Both the position numbers and the translations under genes were made by a program. A stretch of DNA of 64,000 bases from Cynocephalus volans (Eukaryota > Chordata > Mammalia > Dermoptera > Cynocephalidae): contig NC_084468.1 of the NCBI RefSeq assembly GCF_027409185.1, positions 140,838,001 through 140,902,000 on the forward strand, written 5' to 3'. Under the pieces are notes generated by a model. It did no database searches and was not told where the DNA came from. It was given only the letters and a program-made list of their open reading frames with translations. Positions 25,243 to 39,034 of this stretch are shown here, in pieces (the first letter of the stretch is position 1; the number at the start of each line of letters is the position of its first letter).

Positions 25243-25465
25243 CAGGGGTCTGTAAGGGATCAGAGAGGAAATATTATCAGCTTTGAGGGCCATACAGTCT
25301 CTATTGCAACTATTCAACTGTGCCATTGTACAGTGAAAGGTGCTGTAAACAACAGGTAAACAAATGACCATGTTTGTTTTCAATAAAACTTTATTTACAA
25401 AAACTGATAATGGTTTGTTGATTTACACTATCTGCATGGGCCAGTAAGCCATAAGTCGAAAAACT
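25243..25465 (+). mobile_element. Ancient non-autonomous DNA transposon-like repeat
   Basis: GGGTCTGTAAGGG, GGCCATACAGTCTCTATTGC, and TTTCAATAAAACTTTATTTA with ACAAAAAC are hallmark phrases of a common old eutherian repeat of the hAT/Charlie type. Exact family not assigned. Confidence 0.6.
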
Positions 25466-25649
25466 GATATAAAAATTGGTCCTGTCTGGTGATAACTCTA
25501 AGGTCCTGGAAGAAGCAAACATAAAAACTGTTTTGGAGGTACATACTGTTAGCTCAGGATGTGAGGAATTCCCTGCTGAAGATGAACATACATTCCTGAA
25601 TATAAAGATTACAAGAAAACAGTTCACTATGTCTGAGAGTCAGCAGACA

Positions 25650-26520
25650 TAATTAGGAGGATTAGATTTCCTAAGACCTTCAGAAGATAGAACTATTAAA
25701 TGGGAACTATAAAATAAGTATAAATACAAGTAAGGACATAAAAGAAAGACTCTAAAATATGAGAGTCTATGAAAAAACTAAATATAGATTTGAAAGAAAT
25801 AATCAAATAGAACTATAAGTGAAAAATAAGAATAATTGAAATTAAATATCAATAGAAAAGTTGAAGAGCAGAAGTGAGAACTGATAACGAGAAGTTAGAT
25901 CTGAGGAAACTACCCATAATATAACTCGAAGAGAGGAAGAGATGGAAAATACAAAAGGTAAATTGGGATGGAGAAGGAAATAAGAAGCTTTAACTTAGAA
26001 CTACCCTCATAAAACTTCTGGGCCTCTTAAAAGAATCAAGAGAATGGGAGAAACATAATATTTGAAGAAATATTAGCTCAAAATTTTTTAGAATTGCTAA
26101 AAGAGATAATCCTCAGATCATGATTCCCAGTGAGGCCTAAACAGGATAAATAAAAATACCTGTTAATGAGATTTCAGAACAAAGAGAAAAAGAATAGTTG
26201 AAGAGTAATTAGTGGCTGGTCCAAGTGCAGCAATGTTTACAACTAACTGATTACGATCAGTTACAGATCTCTTTGTTCCTTCCCCAATCCCACTGCCTCA
26301 CTTGACTTGCCTAAAAAATAAACAAACAAATAAATAAATAAAAGTAAGTAGTGAAAAAAAACATATCACCTACATAGGAATGACATCTGGAATGACTCCA
26401 GACTTCTAAACAGTAACAGAAGCCAAAAGACAATGGAATAATAACTTCAGTATACTAAAGTAAAATATATCAGAATTCTACATCTAGCTAGACAACAATT
26501 TGAGAGTGCAAAAAAAACCC
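25650..26520 (+). mobile_element. Ancient L1M fragment (5' part), interrupted by the Y3 pseudogene
   Basis: A-rich sequence includes AGAGAATGGGAGAAACATAA, AAACAGGATAAATAAAAATA, AAGACAATGGAATAATAAC and CAGAATTCTACATCTAGC. This is the wording of old mammalian L1 ORF1 and upstream regions. The frame is broken throughout. Confidence 0.7.
26214..26339 (+). pseudogene. Y3 RNA retropseudogene
   Basis: The segment from GGCTGGTCC at 26214 to TTGACTTGCCT near 26312 matches the whole length of vertebrate Y3 RNA with scattered substitutions. Y3 is the small Ro60-bound pol III RNA. It is followed by an A-rich AAAT tail and lies between imperfect direct repeats (AAGAGTAATTAGT at 26201-26213 and AAAAGTAAGTAGT at 26340-26352). 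The T-run terminator of the real gene is replaced by the A-rich tail, so this is an L1-mobilised copy. It sits inside an older L1M, whose sequence resumes after it. Confidence 0.9.
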
Positions 26521-26850
26521 AAAACTGATGTTTTAGACCACGATTTCATACCACTGGCCATCTTTTCCTTCTTTAAGCTTTCCCTCTTTTCTCCTAACTC
26601 CCTGATTATCCATTTCCTCCTAGTTATGATGACTCTGTTCTTTCCCACCTAACTGTGAACATTCCAAGAAAATTTGTTCTTGGCTCTCTACTCTTCTTCA
26701 TTATTTACCCTTAAGGATTCAATTCATTGTGACTTGCTGATCCATGTTTCTTTTGCCCTTAGCTCACTAAAAATCCAGTCCTGGGTCATAAGGCAACAAG
26801 AAATGGCCAGTTGATTGTGCAGCGAAAAGTGTTTAAAGTGACATTTATGA

Positions 26851-26888
26851 CCTGTCCATGCTTTCACTACCTGTCCATGCTTTCACTA
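26851..26888. repeat. Perfect 19 bp tandem duplication
   Basis: CCTGTCCATGCTTTCACTA occurs twice without spacing. Short, recent-looking duplication in unique sequence. Confidence 0.92.
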
Positions 26889-28201
26889 CTGGCTGAATTA
26901 ATTATCTTTTCCAGTGTCTCTCTATCTATCAATGCCATTACCAGTTTTCGGTTACCTAACATGAAAACTCTGGAGTTATCACCCCTCTTTCCCTCAATTC
27001 CCATATCTGGCTTATGATATTTATTTAAAACATCATCTTATTTTTATTATAACTTCACTTCAAGTATTTTGTCTCTATATTCCTGAAGTAGTCAATAGTC
27101 TCCTCATTAATCTTGTTTCCAGTCTCCCTCTCTCTGATCCAGTCTGATGACTCTTGCCAGGTCACTAACATAACACTTTCTTCTTGGTAATCACCCACCT
27201 CCCTTTTTCTTCATAAGTAAAGTTCACCTTTATCACATTGGCATTGAATGCCCCTATATTCTGGGCTTGTTGTTTGAACTCACTTTACCAGACTTATAAT
27301 TCCCAAGCATGCCCCTTACTACTTTCCACAACTTAGTCTGGATCATTCTGCTTTTCTTCCTTACCCATATTTTTGTTTCATGTCTTATATCTCACTACCT
27401 CAGAACCTTGTTTTGCATTATGGCAAGACTGACAGATGTTATTTGATAACTGTATGAGCCCTCCTAAGTAACAAGGGCTTTATAGGAACTCTGTGTATGT
27501 GAGTGTGCCTGTGAGAGACAGAGAGGATGTGTGTGTGTGTCCTATACCTTTACCTAAATATAAAACCTGAACCTGAAAGATGGCTCTAACTGGGAGGGCT
27601 TCAGAGAAAAGGGAAGGGATACTGTGAGGAGCACGGAGCCTTTACGGCCCCTCAAACCACATCACTAGAGTCTGTCTCTGTCCTTCACTGTGCTGGGTTT
27701 TATGTCTCGTTTTCCTAACCAGATTAAATTTCCTTGATGATAAAAAACAAAACAAAACAATATTCTCCACCACTTTTGTATCATCTTCCCCTTCTCTATA
27801 TGTAGTCCTGGATACATAGGAGGTATTTAATAAATGTTGTTTGAATAAACAACTGGGCAGCATTTTTGAGTATTGCAGCACAACTTGGTGAATCTCCCAT
27901 TTTAACTGAAGTGGACGCTTTTGGAAGCTACCTCTTTAAGGCTGATAATGCAACATCTCTGAGCAGACCTCTCATCTTCTAGACTACCTCTCACATTGGT
28001 TCCTCATAGAATGTATTGCCTTCTGATAAAAAATTAAATCCTAGCTCTGGTCCCTTTTACTTTCTCTTGAAATGCTTTTGAAATTAAGTAATGGCACAGG
28101 TCTTTAGGAAGTGTGGATTTATGTATTTAACTTATTTTCCATCAAACATTCATTTACCTTAATGCAATATCAGCAATCTTCTCTTACCCTTTAGAAGCTC
28201 C

Positions 28202-28327
28202 TTTTTATCTATGTAAGCACGATATGCATATTCTTTGCTTCAGTTTTTATCTATGTAAGCATGATATGCATATTCTTTGCTTCAGTTTTTATCTATGTAA
28301 GCATGATATGCATATTCATTGCTTCAG
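28202..28327. repeat. Three-copy 42 bp tandem repeat
   Basis: Units at 28202-28243, 28244-28285 and 28286-28327 each run from TTTTTATCTATGTAAGC to TTGCTTCAG, with one or two base differences. Each unit contains GATATGCATATTC. A T run follows. Confidence 0.95.
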
Positions 28328-31300
28328 TTTTTTTTTTTTATTTATTCCTTAAGATGCAGACACCTGAGTTGCTAAATACAAAGTGGAGCATTTTTGACTA
28401 ACCATTTAAATGTTGCCTCTGTTCTGTTAGATACTGTGATTAACAAGAATGGCTTCCACCTGTCTCTCAAAGTCTACTAAAAGGCTTTGGAACCCTAACA
28501 GAGAATGCATATTTAGTGCCACAGAGAGCACCACGCATGTAATATTTTAAGCACATTTTTCAAAAAGGCAATGACTGGTAATCTCTTGCAAAGCTCTACC
28601 AAGGAGGTGGTACACTTTTTTTTTTTTTTTTTGTAATAACATGACAGAAGGACTCAGATGGGGAAAAGGACAGATGGTTCTTGTTACACCCTGCCCCTAA
28701 CTGGAATTACCATTCCCTACCATAAATAGAATGTTGCATCAAAACTGAGAGAGAAAAAAATCATTAGATAAAAATCTACAATATCTTGTGCTACCAAATT
28801 GCTTAAAACCACAATGTAATGATGTCTACATTTATAATACAGTGAATACAGTGGAGTCAGAAAAACTGTTGGCCTAGTAAACATCAACGGTCATCAAGTA
28901 TTTAATTGACTCAAAGGTAATATAGACACTGGCAAACGACTGCATGTAAATATGTTTTAAGTTATATTTTAAGGTACATGCTAATATTACCATGATATTG
29001 TCTGGTGTAATCTTGACAATGCTACTCTAAGCTTTTGTTGCTTTAATAGCTCGCCAATTTGACCTACATGGAGTAAACTTTTCTCTGTGGTGATTAAGTT
29101 TTAATGCCAGATGACCCCTAGACATTTTCAAATGTAAAGATACATATATAATTGGGAAGAACCTTGAATTATTATCAACCAAGTGGTAGATATGGTGATT
29201 ATTTTGCTAGCTTTGTAGATATTTTTTTACCTTCTTCAGACATAAGTCTTATTAGGTTGTCCTCAGTATAGCAATATGTAATGTAATATAGTATATAGGG
29301 AAGGGTACTGTCAAATGGAGACAGGCTTTTTATCACTTAATGGAATTACCCATATTTTCAGAATTTCCAGTATTCTGAAAAATAAGAATGATAACTTTGT
29401 GTCAGAGAATATACATTTATATGGCAATTATTCATTTTTACAAATTTTATAAGGAAAAGCTGCCAAGGGAGGACTCATCTAAGAACTCCTGAGAACTCGC
29501 TATAACCATGCTGGATCCATGCCAAGCCTTGGTGGTCAGCAGTGATGAGGAGCACTGTTGGCAACATGGTTTTCAGAAAGAACAATCCTAACAGACTCCG
29601 TTTGTTGCCCTCTGGATTGGTTCCAAGGAACATTTTTTCTCTCTGGATGATCAAAGCCTGGTCTGATAGGCTAAGAATGCAATCATTAGTATAATTAGCC
29701 AATACTTTTGCAGCAATAAAGTTACTAGTGACTGCTAACTCCTTTGCATGCTAACATTTTGGGGAGAAAGAAAGGAATGGTTCTGAGGCTTAACATTTGT
29801 TTAATGTATCTCAGAGTGATTTCTGGCTCTAGTTGTTGATGGAGAAATATAAAGGAGATTGTGCTTAGGTTATGTCATCTTAGATTCCTGTGAAGTGGCT
29901 GGTAGAACACGTAAGTGGTTTCTGGCATCTTAAAGTTGCCCAGAGTGAGCTTCCCATTGAGGACAAAGAGTGAGAGAAATAGGAGTAGCCTTGGATTTAT
30001 AGATTTTATTATTTGCCTGCAAAAAAGATCCAACACACCTGCCACCCCTCATGATAGAAAAGCAACACAGCTATTTCTTTTAAACTAAACCAAAAATGGC
30101 AGCAATGACAAACTCACTTTGAAAGAAAATGAAGCAGTATGTGAATGTGGGCCCTTCCCAAGCCTTGAAAACTAACATATGGACATCCTTCACATGTGAG
30201 TCACCGCTTCCTTCCTGTTAACATTTGTTACCTTAAAATTCTTTTTCCTTTTGTCACTGTGAGAAAAGGAATTCTTTTTCCCTGTTGGGTCAGTAGAAGA
30301 AGAAACTGGAGGCTACCTCTCCTACTTTCCCAGCTGTGGAGTTGTGGATGGGGTTTCAAAAGGCAGGGAGATATTATTTGAAGCTTCACCTCATGAACTA
30401 ATTACTATTCTGGAGGAAGTGTTAATACAATTGACCCTCCATGGTCCTGGGGTGGTTGCTGCAGTGAAGCCATGTGGAAGGGGGCATATGTTTTATGATC
30501 CCAACAGGAGAAGGAGGTTGACCAGAAGAAGCTGGGAAGCAGATGAAAATATTAACCATACAGTCCATTATGTCATTCCTGTTAAGAATTTGTATCAAGC
30601 CGAGGGTCACAAGACCCTCTTAACATGAGATGACATGAGATGCTTATATTGAATAATTTGAAGAGTACAACCCCTTTACCCCTAATTTGGGAAGCTCTGA
30701 TTGAAGAGTCTCTATTAGTCTGGCTTAGATTGAAGAGACCTTAATAAAGAGACTAGTTACGAGGGTACAAAGAGAATGCAGGAAAACCACAATGATGTAA
30801 TTCCCTGGGGCTAGTAAGAGTAAGGGTCTTACCATTCCTGAGTCTGGTCAAGAATGCATCCCAGTTCTTTTTCACAGTGACCACCTTAGGGAGGGATATG
30901 GGGAATAAACACTCCAAACTCTTACTATTCCTTCTCCCCCCCCATTCTGCTAATGTACCCTATTCGCTGAACCTATTTAGGAGCCAATAGAAAAGGGAAT
31001 TGATTGATGTAGTCCCTATGGGTCAGCCTACCAGTACAGAGATCAGAATGGAACAGGGTAGAGACCCGGAAGGCCTAACAGAAAATGTCCAGCATGGCCT
31101 TATGTACAGACAGACAGACACACACACAGACATACACATTTAATATGATGGAAACAACTGTGCAATTGAATATTCAAAAAATGTGATCATATATATATAA
31201 ATATGTCAATGACATGATTTTACCTGCGATGTTCAAAGATAAAGGGAAGTTATCAAACATTGCTTAAACAAAATAAAAAGATTATTATTTTCCTTTAATG

Positions 31301-31929
31301 TTTTGTTCTAACCACATTTTAAAAATTAATACTACTGCATTGCAATGGATCATTTTCTAATTGTGCTTCTATAATATTGATGAAAGATTTCAAAAGTTCT
31401 ACTAGATGAGTGGCCTGGAAAATATTCAGAGAGACAGCATAGCATAATGAAAGCTTTTAGAGGTAGGCTAACTTGGATTTGAATACCGTGTGATAATCCT
31501 GGTCACATTAACTTCATATATACTAGCAGTGGGAAGGCCAGAGCAATCATATCTGCAGACGGGATGTGTCATAGGCCAATATTCTGTAATCTCCACTGTA
31601 TATAAATCATCAACATCAGATCATTAGATCCAATTAAAATAATGATGCCATGACTATCAAACAGAATATAATTTGACTCATCTTTACTTAAAATTCTGAA
31701 AGCTATTTAGTGTTTTTTAGTGAGTGCTTTGGGTTTGCAGTTATAAACATCCATAAACTCTGGATAATTCTAAAAATTCTGCTTCACTGTTGATAGCAGA
31801 CAAAATCCTTGATGAGTGGAACTAATTTTTTTCATATAATCAAGAAATTTTTGTCACTCACTATCTCTTTAAACCAATAGTTGGCTTACAGTTTCTTTAA
31901 ATGCAGGTATGAGGGTAAGCATCATGAAG
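28328..31929. other. Intergenic, nothing recognised
   Basis: AT-rich with a T run near 28617 and short CA/TA tracts near 31.1-31.2 kb. The 94-codon open frame at 30344-30628 has no domain I recognise and an overlapping minus frame. Confidence 0.45.
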
Positions 31930-32140
31930 ATGCTTAACACTCACAGGGTGCTTTGTACTGTGTGCTTCACACATGTCAATTCTTCCAACAACTATGAGTC
32001 AAGTACTATTTCCCCCACTTTACAGGCAAAGAAACTGCAGATCCGAAAAGGTTATTAAAACAAGGTCACACTTCTAATTAGTGTTAAAACCCATTTTTGA
32101 ATTCTGATCTGTATCATTTCAATCCTTGCTCTGATGACTA
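31930..32140 (+). repeat. MIR SINE fragment
   Basis: CAGGGTGCTTTGTACTGTG, CCCCACTTTACAGGCAAAGA and AACAAGGTCACACTTCTAAT appear in MIR order. Confidence 0.78.
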
Positions 32141-32699
32141 AAGAATATTGATTCCCCATAGATTGCTCTTCTGACCCATAATTTTACTTATGGATGATAT
32201 GTTTACTCTGTTATTATTTTATGGCATACAGCAAGCTATAATTAATTTCACAGTTATTTCTGATTATTTTTGTAACTGCTGTTTTTATTTCTATTAGTTG
32301 AAATGTATATATGTATATAGTGTCTCACTACAAGAATATTAAAGGGACAACCTGTATATGAAGGAAAAAAATGCTTTGAAAATAAAAGTTATTTTCATCC
32401 ACAAACTGAATACATGCTCATAGTTTAAAGCATAAAAAAAGTAAGCGTAAAATCCAGAAGTCCATTACTTCAAGATGGCATTTAAACAGTAATAAATAGT
32501 TTTTCTTTTAATGTATTTTTCTCTTAGGGGGAGGTTTTTTTCAGGGGAAAGGATTCATTTCTTTGATTTTTAACCCAAAATTTAAGTTTTATAATAGTTT
32601 TTATAAATTATTCTTATTATTTAATAAGGCATAATGCTTTTTAAACCCCGCTGTATTAGGAATGTATAATCCATTTGTATACACTTTTTAAATTTATCA

Positions 32700-32798
32700 G
32701 GCTGGGCTAGCTCAGTTGTTTAGAATGCAGCCTTGTAATACCAAAGTCAAGGATTCAGATCCCAGCAACAGCCAGCCACCAAAAAATAAAATAAAATA
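32700..32798 (+). mobile_element. CYN-type SINE, monomer
   Basis: GGCTGGGCTAGCTCAGTTG through GATCCCAGCAACAGCCAGCC, then an AAAAT tail. TSD AAATTTATCA at 32690-32699 and 32799-32808. Confidence 0.9.
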
Positions 32799-33949
32799 AA
32801 ATTTATCAAAAAATTTCTTTCATTGAAACAGACCATAATACTCAGAAGACCAAAGTCCATTGCTTAACTCATTTAAAGCTTTATATTCACACATGATACC
32901 AAGAGATCTTTAATTACCTAGATAGAACCTACCTCTTAAGTAACAGAGGGATGATGACTAACATACTGGAGAAAAAACAAAACAAAATGAAACAAAGGCC
33001 TCCAATTTAATGGAACAAAGTAATATCCTGTCAAACAAACTACTAAAAGTTAGATATGCAAATCAGTGCTATTGCAGTAGTAAGCAGGTGGCACTTTCGT
33101 TTACTTGTTCATTTACCAAAGAGAGGATGTAATGAGGAGTCTCAAGTCCATAGTAAATAACAAAGAAAAAAGTCAAGTTCTCTCTAAAAAACATATTTTA
33201 AATGTGGGGGAAAAAAGCAGAGGCCTGGTGAGACAAATATTTGCAAGTTAAATCTAACCTTTGATTTTTATTTCTGTTGTTTTGGTTTTGCTTCAAAAAT
33301 TAAACAGAAAGTAAGGGGAAAAAACTAGAATGAACAGCATATGAATAATTTTTGTTAAATTAATTTTTCAGTGTATTATATATTTTATTTCATGATTTCT
33401 GTGCAGCCATGAGCACCAAAGTTTGCACTGAAGTCCTGCAATAGTAGGTCTCCAATAAATATCTGTTAAATACATGAATTCCCAGGCAATGGGCAGGAAT
33501 CCAGAATAGAACGTGATGGCACTGGTTCTATTACCAATCTTTTGAATTTCAGTGTGATGGGGATGGGAATTCCTAGTGGCATTGGAATGGCCCCATCTTA
33601 AGTGCCCCACCTGAGAAACACTGGGGGCTTTAAGACTCATTCCCTACTAAAATGCAAATAATTTTAATCGCAGTACTTCATTAAGTTGGTCAGCACTATT
33701 TATCTTAGGCTGATTGGATCTGTGAGAACCTTCCAAAGCCTGGGTATTTAGTGGAGAATGGCTGAGGGTAAGAAGGTGAGGAAAGCTTGAGGATTGTATG
33801 GGTAGGACAGCAAAGGAAAGGTGGGAAGTTAAAAGACAAATTGTACACATGGGAATAGAGGTGGTCATACACATCCCAAACATGACGGTTATCTAAGTCA
33901 GTGTTTCCAATTGGTAAACTAATTTGTCATCTAAAAGCCAACTGGACAC

Positions 33950-34294
33950 ATTAAAACATTGTGTCCTCCCAAAATTTGTAATTTGAAATCCTACCCCCCA
34001 AGATGATGGTATTAGGAGATGGGGCCTTTGGGGAGACGGTTAGGTTGTGTGGGCTGCGCCCTCATGAATAGGATTAGTGCTCTTACTTGCCTTGTCCCTT
34101 CCTCCATGAGAGGACACAGCAGGAAGGTGTGTGTAGTGTATGAATCAGGAAACGGACCCTCACCAGACACTGAACCTGCTGGCGCCTTGCTCTCAGACTT
34201 CCCAGCTTCCAGAATTGTGAGAAATAAACTCCTGTTGTTTATAAACTACCCAGTTTATGATATTTTGTGATAGCAGCCTGACCAGACTAAGACA
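33950..34294 (+). mobile_element. Solo LTR, MaLR type (MLT1/MST-like)
   Basis: Family phrases present include TGGTATTAGGAGATGGGGCC, CCCTCATGAATAGGATTAGT, CCAGAATTGTGAGAAATAAA and the end CAGACTAAGACA. The left end is degenerate. No internal region is seen. Confidence 0.82.
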
Positions 34295-37200
34295 AATATA
34301 TTGATTTCTATTCAAGAAGACTTGTAATTTTCGTGGTTATTGTTTGGTTGGTAAATTGGTTGGCTTTACCAAGCCAGAGATCAACCATCTGTTTAAAGCA
34401 CAATTTTTGGAACACTGAATTTCATTTTAGGTTCTGCTTTAATTTGGTATTCTACCTAAGTTCTACACTGGTAACATAAAAATTACCACAGGAAATTAAT
34501 TTTTACTTTTGAATCAACTTTTGGTTTTGATCCTTCTTTTCTACTTTTAGATAGATTTCTAGAAAAAGGAACAATGGGTTTGAGGAGAGTGTTTATTTAA
34601 AACAGTAACACATTTTAATTTTATTATTTATGTTGCTTAAGAAGCCCTTCTCTAGCACTTAAATGCCACCTACAGTCTCAAAACTATCTTTTGCTTTGTT
34701 CCATCAACTTCCATTATTATCAAAGAAGCAACTATCAGTTGTCTGTTTGCACATCTTGATTGCAAAGAGATCGTATAGAATTTTCCTTTGGTCTCTAGAA
34801 GCTTACAATTTAGAAAAGGTACATGAATCCTCATACATAGGCAATAAAAAATTGATTCTTGAGCTAAATCATGAATAGGCACTAAACTATTGTGACATAT
34901 AAATGTGTATATTTTAAACTTTAAATGAGAGAAAGAAAGCAGAGAGGCCCATTGTTAACATTTTTTGATATACTCATACAGTGAGTGCTCCCCACCTACC
35001 CACCATTATCTCTATTTCGGTGTCTGTATCAATCTGTATATATATACCTTTCTGTAAAAAACACAAAATTTGGAAATCATTGTAAATGCAGGTTTGAAGT
35101 CTAATTTTTTTTTCTAACTAAATATATTGTCAGCATATACTCACATTATTAGATAATCTTGAAAATGTCAATTTAATATATGCAAAGTATTCTATTGCTT
35201 TAGCATAATTTATTTTGTAAACCCTTTATTATTGAATATTTAGGTTGTAACCACTTTCGTATTATTGTAAACAGTGCTGCACTTAACTCTTATTTGCTTA
35301 TAACAAATTTCTAGAAGTGAAAAGCTAAGTCAAAAATGGTCTGGGATTCTAAGTGTATAAAATGTTCAACTCTTGATTTTTTCCATCTCCTCCCATCCAG
35401 ACCTCGTTGAGACACAACACTTAGCCATTTAATGAAGCTGGTTTATATGATAATTCTTTAAAAGTTGTGCTTCTACTCTAATTGAGGAGATAAAGCCATA
35501 AAAAAAATCAAGCAGAAGGAAGGATCATCTAAAACTGATAATTCGGTTTTCCTGTGTGCATGTGTTTTGTTTTGGACCTGAGAGGTAGGAGGATTGATCA
35601 AATATAAGCTTGGAAAAGATGAATAGACTCGAGACTAGGAATGAGAAGTTAAGAAAGACATTTGGTGACAGTCTAGCAGTGCAATATTTATCTTCAAATA
35701 AATATTGGAAAATTTTTGAAAAAGTATGTTCAATTACATTTCCATAAATGTAATTAATCTAATCATAATTAAAAACTAAGTTGCAGAAATAATTCTGGCT
35801 GTAAATGAGCAGGAAAATAATCGATTCGATTCAACAGCTTCAGTACTTACAACGTACGAAATTAAACTTTTGGATCTTGCCATCTCCTTCAGTTTGTCCC
35901 AGTGCCTGACAGCATAATCGGGGCTGAATTTCTTGATTACTGGTATTTTAAGTTAGATTTCTATTTAAATTTAGTTTTTGGTGTTTATTAATCATTTGGG
36001 AGATAGCTTCATAATGGTGTAATTTTCTCCTTTAAATTGTGTGCTTAACTCTAGTCAATGTTCATTCATATTATGTATGCACATCAAAGAAAAACTATGG
36101 ATAAGCCATATCTAGGGAGATAAAATGCTGCAGATTTCTTACTGTCAGAAATTGCCTTATTTCTTTCACATTTCATTAATTCAGCTGAATCCCTCGTGTA
36201 TCCTAAGAATAAATTACTATGTAATTTTTGAGGTAAAAATGCTATGTTTGACTAGAAAGAATCTTTTATGAAGATTCATTAGACTTTGTTTAAAACCATA
36301 GCTTTGAGGAGCAGTCATATTTTGAAAATATGTCAGTTTTGCCTTACCCATCATTCTTCTCAATTCTGGAGAAACTATGAAAACTAGGACAAGTTGATTT
36401 TAATTAATATTTGCATAATTCTCTTCAGAGTGCATTGTAATTTCCATTACTTTTAAAGTGCTTCTGGAACCACAGGAGACAACATTCCCTAGTTTAACTA
36501 CATAGTTACGAGTAAGTACAGTAAATATTAGTATGGTATTATGATTTATGAAAATTGTTAAAGTTGCTTAAAAACTGCTTAGCTCAAAAACTAAGGATTG
36601 GGTCCTGTGTGCGTGTTGTAGGAATTTGTTAGTTCTCTACAGATTTAAGAATACAAATAACTATGAATTATTCTTTTGCATGAAATAAGGGGATACATTT
36701 AGAGGAGAGGTAACAAGTACAAAAGTTACTAGACTATCTCTGAGTGCAGAGCAACCATTTAGTTTGGATATATGTAGGGTAAAGCTATCACATGTACATT
36801 GTGTTAAAAAACTTCCTGCAATCATAGAAACCAGAACAACTGACAGCTGAATGTTAAAGAGGGTTGTAATTACCCTGAATATACTAGAAGACAATCCCTA
36901 TGCATTCTATTATATTAAAAACCATATTTAGATTTTTTTTTTTTAGGCTATACATTTGAACCCAGACACTTTTATGGCTGATGGCACTCTCCCATTGCTG
37001 TCCTTGAAGAAGAAAAGGTGACTCATATCACAGTCACATCACACAGCTCTATCCAATTTCACATGTTGTTCCTGGTTGGGTCAGGTGCCCCCAAATCACA
37101 CTGGGCTATCTTTCCACAGTCCCCTGTCACAGCCAACCAGGCCTGGATACAGACTCTTAGAAATCCTAAAACCTAAAAAATTATGGTGCCCCCAATAAAA

Positions 37201-37379
37201 CAATACTAATTTGTAAGGTAAAGTCCAACATCTTCTAATTTTCCTTTTCAGCACTTTGATACTCTTTCCTTTTTTTCTCTTTTTTTCTTCTCTCCCTTCC
37301 TCCATTTTTTCTTCCTTCCTTCCTACCTTTCTTCCTTTTGAATCCTTTCCTTTAAAATTTCCTTTTTAAAAAATTTTTT
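34295..37379. other. Intergenic, nothing recognised
   Basis: Very AT-rich. Only short open frames and a polypyrimidine tract before the CYN dimer at 37.4 kb. Confidence 0.5.
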
Positions 37380-37393
37380 AAAAAGATTTCTTT

Positions 37394-37621
37394 TAAGGCT
37401 GGCTCGTGGCTCACTCGGTAGAGTGCGGTGCTGATGACACCAAGGCCACGGGTTCGGATCCTATATAGGGATGGCCGGTTTGCTCATTGGCTGAGCATGG
37501 TGCTGACAACACCAAGCCAAGGGTTGAGATCCCCTTACCGGTCATCTTTTTAAAAAATAAAATAAAATAAAAAATAAAATTAAATTAAATTAAAAAATAA
37601 AATAAAATAAAATTAAAAAAT
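37394..37621 (+). mobile_element. CYN-type SINE, dimer
   Basis: The first unit begins GGCTGGCTCGTGGCTCACTC and includes the box-B-like GGGTTCGGATCC. The second begins GGCCGGTTTGCTCATTGGCT and ends CCGGTCATC. A long AAAAT-rich tail follows. The 14 bp TSD AAAAAGATTTCTTT lies at 37380-37393 and 37622-37635. Confidence 0.93.
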
Positions 37622-38569
37622 AAAAAGATTTCTTTGAAAATCTTTTAAAAAAAATTATGCTTCTGCTGTGTGGGTGCTGTCTAAATTTCATCTCCTAACT
37701 CAATTCAGGAAGAAAGAAGTGTCCTTCTTTCAAAGGTGAAAAGAAACCAAATGAAATGCCTAAACCTCATTTGGAATCATCAACAGAAACAAATTACTTT
37801 AAGGTACTTTATAGACAATTGAGTGACTTTGACTATAGACTGAATTTTAGATATTATTTAATTAAATTTTCTGTAAACTATACTGGTATTTTGGTTATAT
37901 AGAAAATGTTCTCATCAATAGGAGGTATATGCTGAAATATCTGGATGTCTAGTGCCTTGATATTTGTAACTTGCAAATTGCTCGGGAAAAAAAAATTCTG
38001 TGTATACATATATAGAGAGATAAATAGACAAACAGAGACAGACAGTAACAGAAACAAAGAGACAGAGCATAAAAATATGACAAAAATGTGGTAAAATATG
38101 TACTATTGTTTTCAACTTTTCTGGAGGGGTAAAACCATAATCAGTAAAACTAGAATGCCAAGTATGAAAAGAAACATAGTTGGTACTATATGCAGCTAAA
38201 TATTTGAATTTTTTTTTTCATGGTCTGTAAGGTATCACTCCAACTTTGATTTGTTAGATTTATCAAAGAAATCTAGAAAATTTTAGACCGTTTTTAGTTG
38301 CTTATTTTAGGTAAATGGATTTATGAACACACACAAATACACAAAGACATGAATTCAATCATTCATAAGTCATTGGCCAAATGCAATTGCTTTCAGAGGA
38401 GGTCCAGCCCTTTAAAACCCAACTGGTTTCTTTTGACGAATTTCTTCTTCTACAACATTAGCTTTCTAGCAGCTCAGAACCTGTTAAGAAACAATAACTC
38501 AATATTTCTTATACTCTCCTAATCCTTAAAATGTATTTCCTTCCTTTATTCTTTTAATTACTAAAATTT

Positions 38570-39020
38570 AGTGATTGTCTATTTTATGCCAGGACCAGTG
38601 TTAGGCTCTGAACATACACAAATAAAAACACGTGGGCGCTGTCTCAAGAAGTTCACGATCAGTTGAAGAGGCAGACATATGACAAGTGATTACGGTATAA
38701 TGTAAAAGCATTATGGTAATGGTATGTATAAGCTACTATGGGAGCATGGAGTAAGAAGCCCTAATGTAATTTGGTGGAGGAGGGAGGAGGAGGTGAGGAA
38801 GCAGGTAATAATGATACAATAATAAATAGCAATGGTGGCAACAACAATAATAATAGTGCTCAAATGCCATGCAGTCCTGAATATAATCGTTGTACTTATG
38901 GAGGAGTAGGTGAGGGTTGATGGTTGGCAGAACCCAATACAAATTACCAGGTAGGGAAGGGGCCCAGGATATATCAAATCTCAGGTAAAAAAATGTTAGC
39001 AAGTCTACCTGGCTAGAACA
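38570..39020 (+). repeat. Ancient dispersed repeat, copy A, left part
   Basis: TATTTTATGCCAGGACCAGT, then TCAAGAAGTTCACGATCAG and an AATAATAA-rich section, parallel copy B at 48.85 kb. Family name not assigned. A MIR separates it from the rest of copy A. Confidence 0.55.
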
Positions 39021-39034
39021 TTTTTGCTATTGCC

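Noticed and set aside
28202-28327. CRISPR-like array
   Set aside because: The 42 bp units abut directly with no spacers. Vertebrate DNA.
30344-30628. 94-codon plus frame
   Set aside because: No domain, overlapping minus-strand frame, no splice or promoter context.
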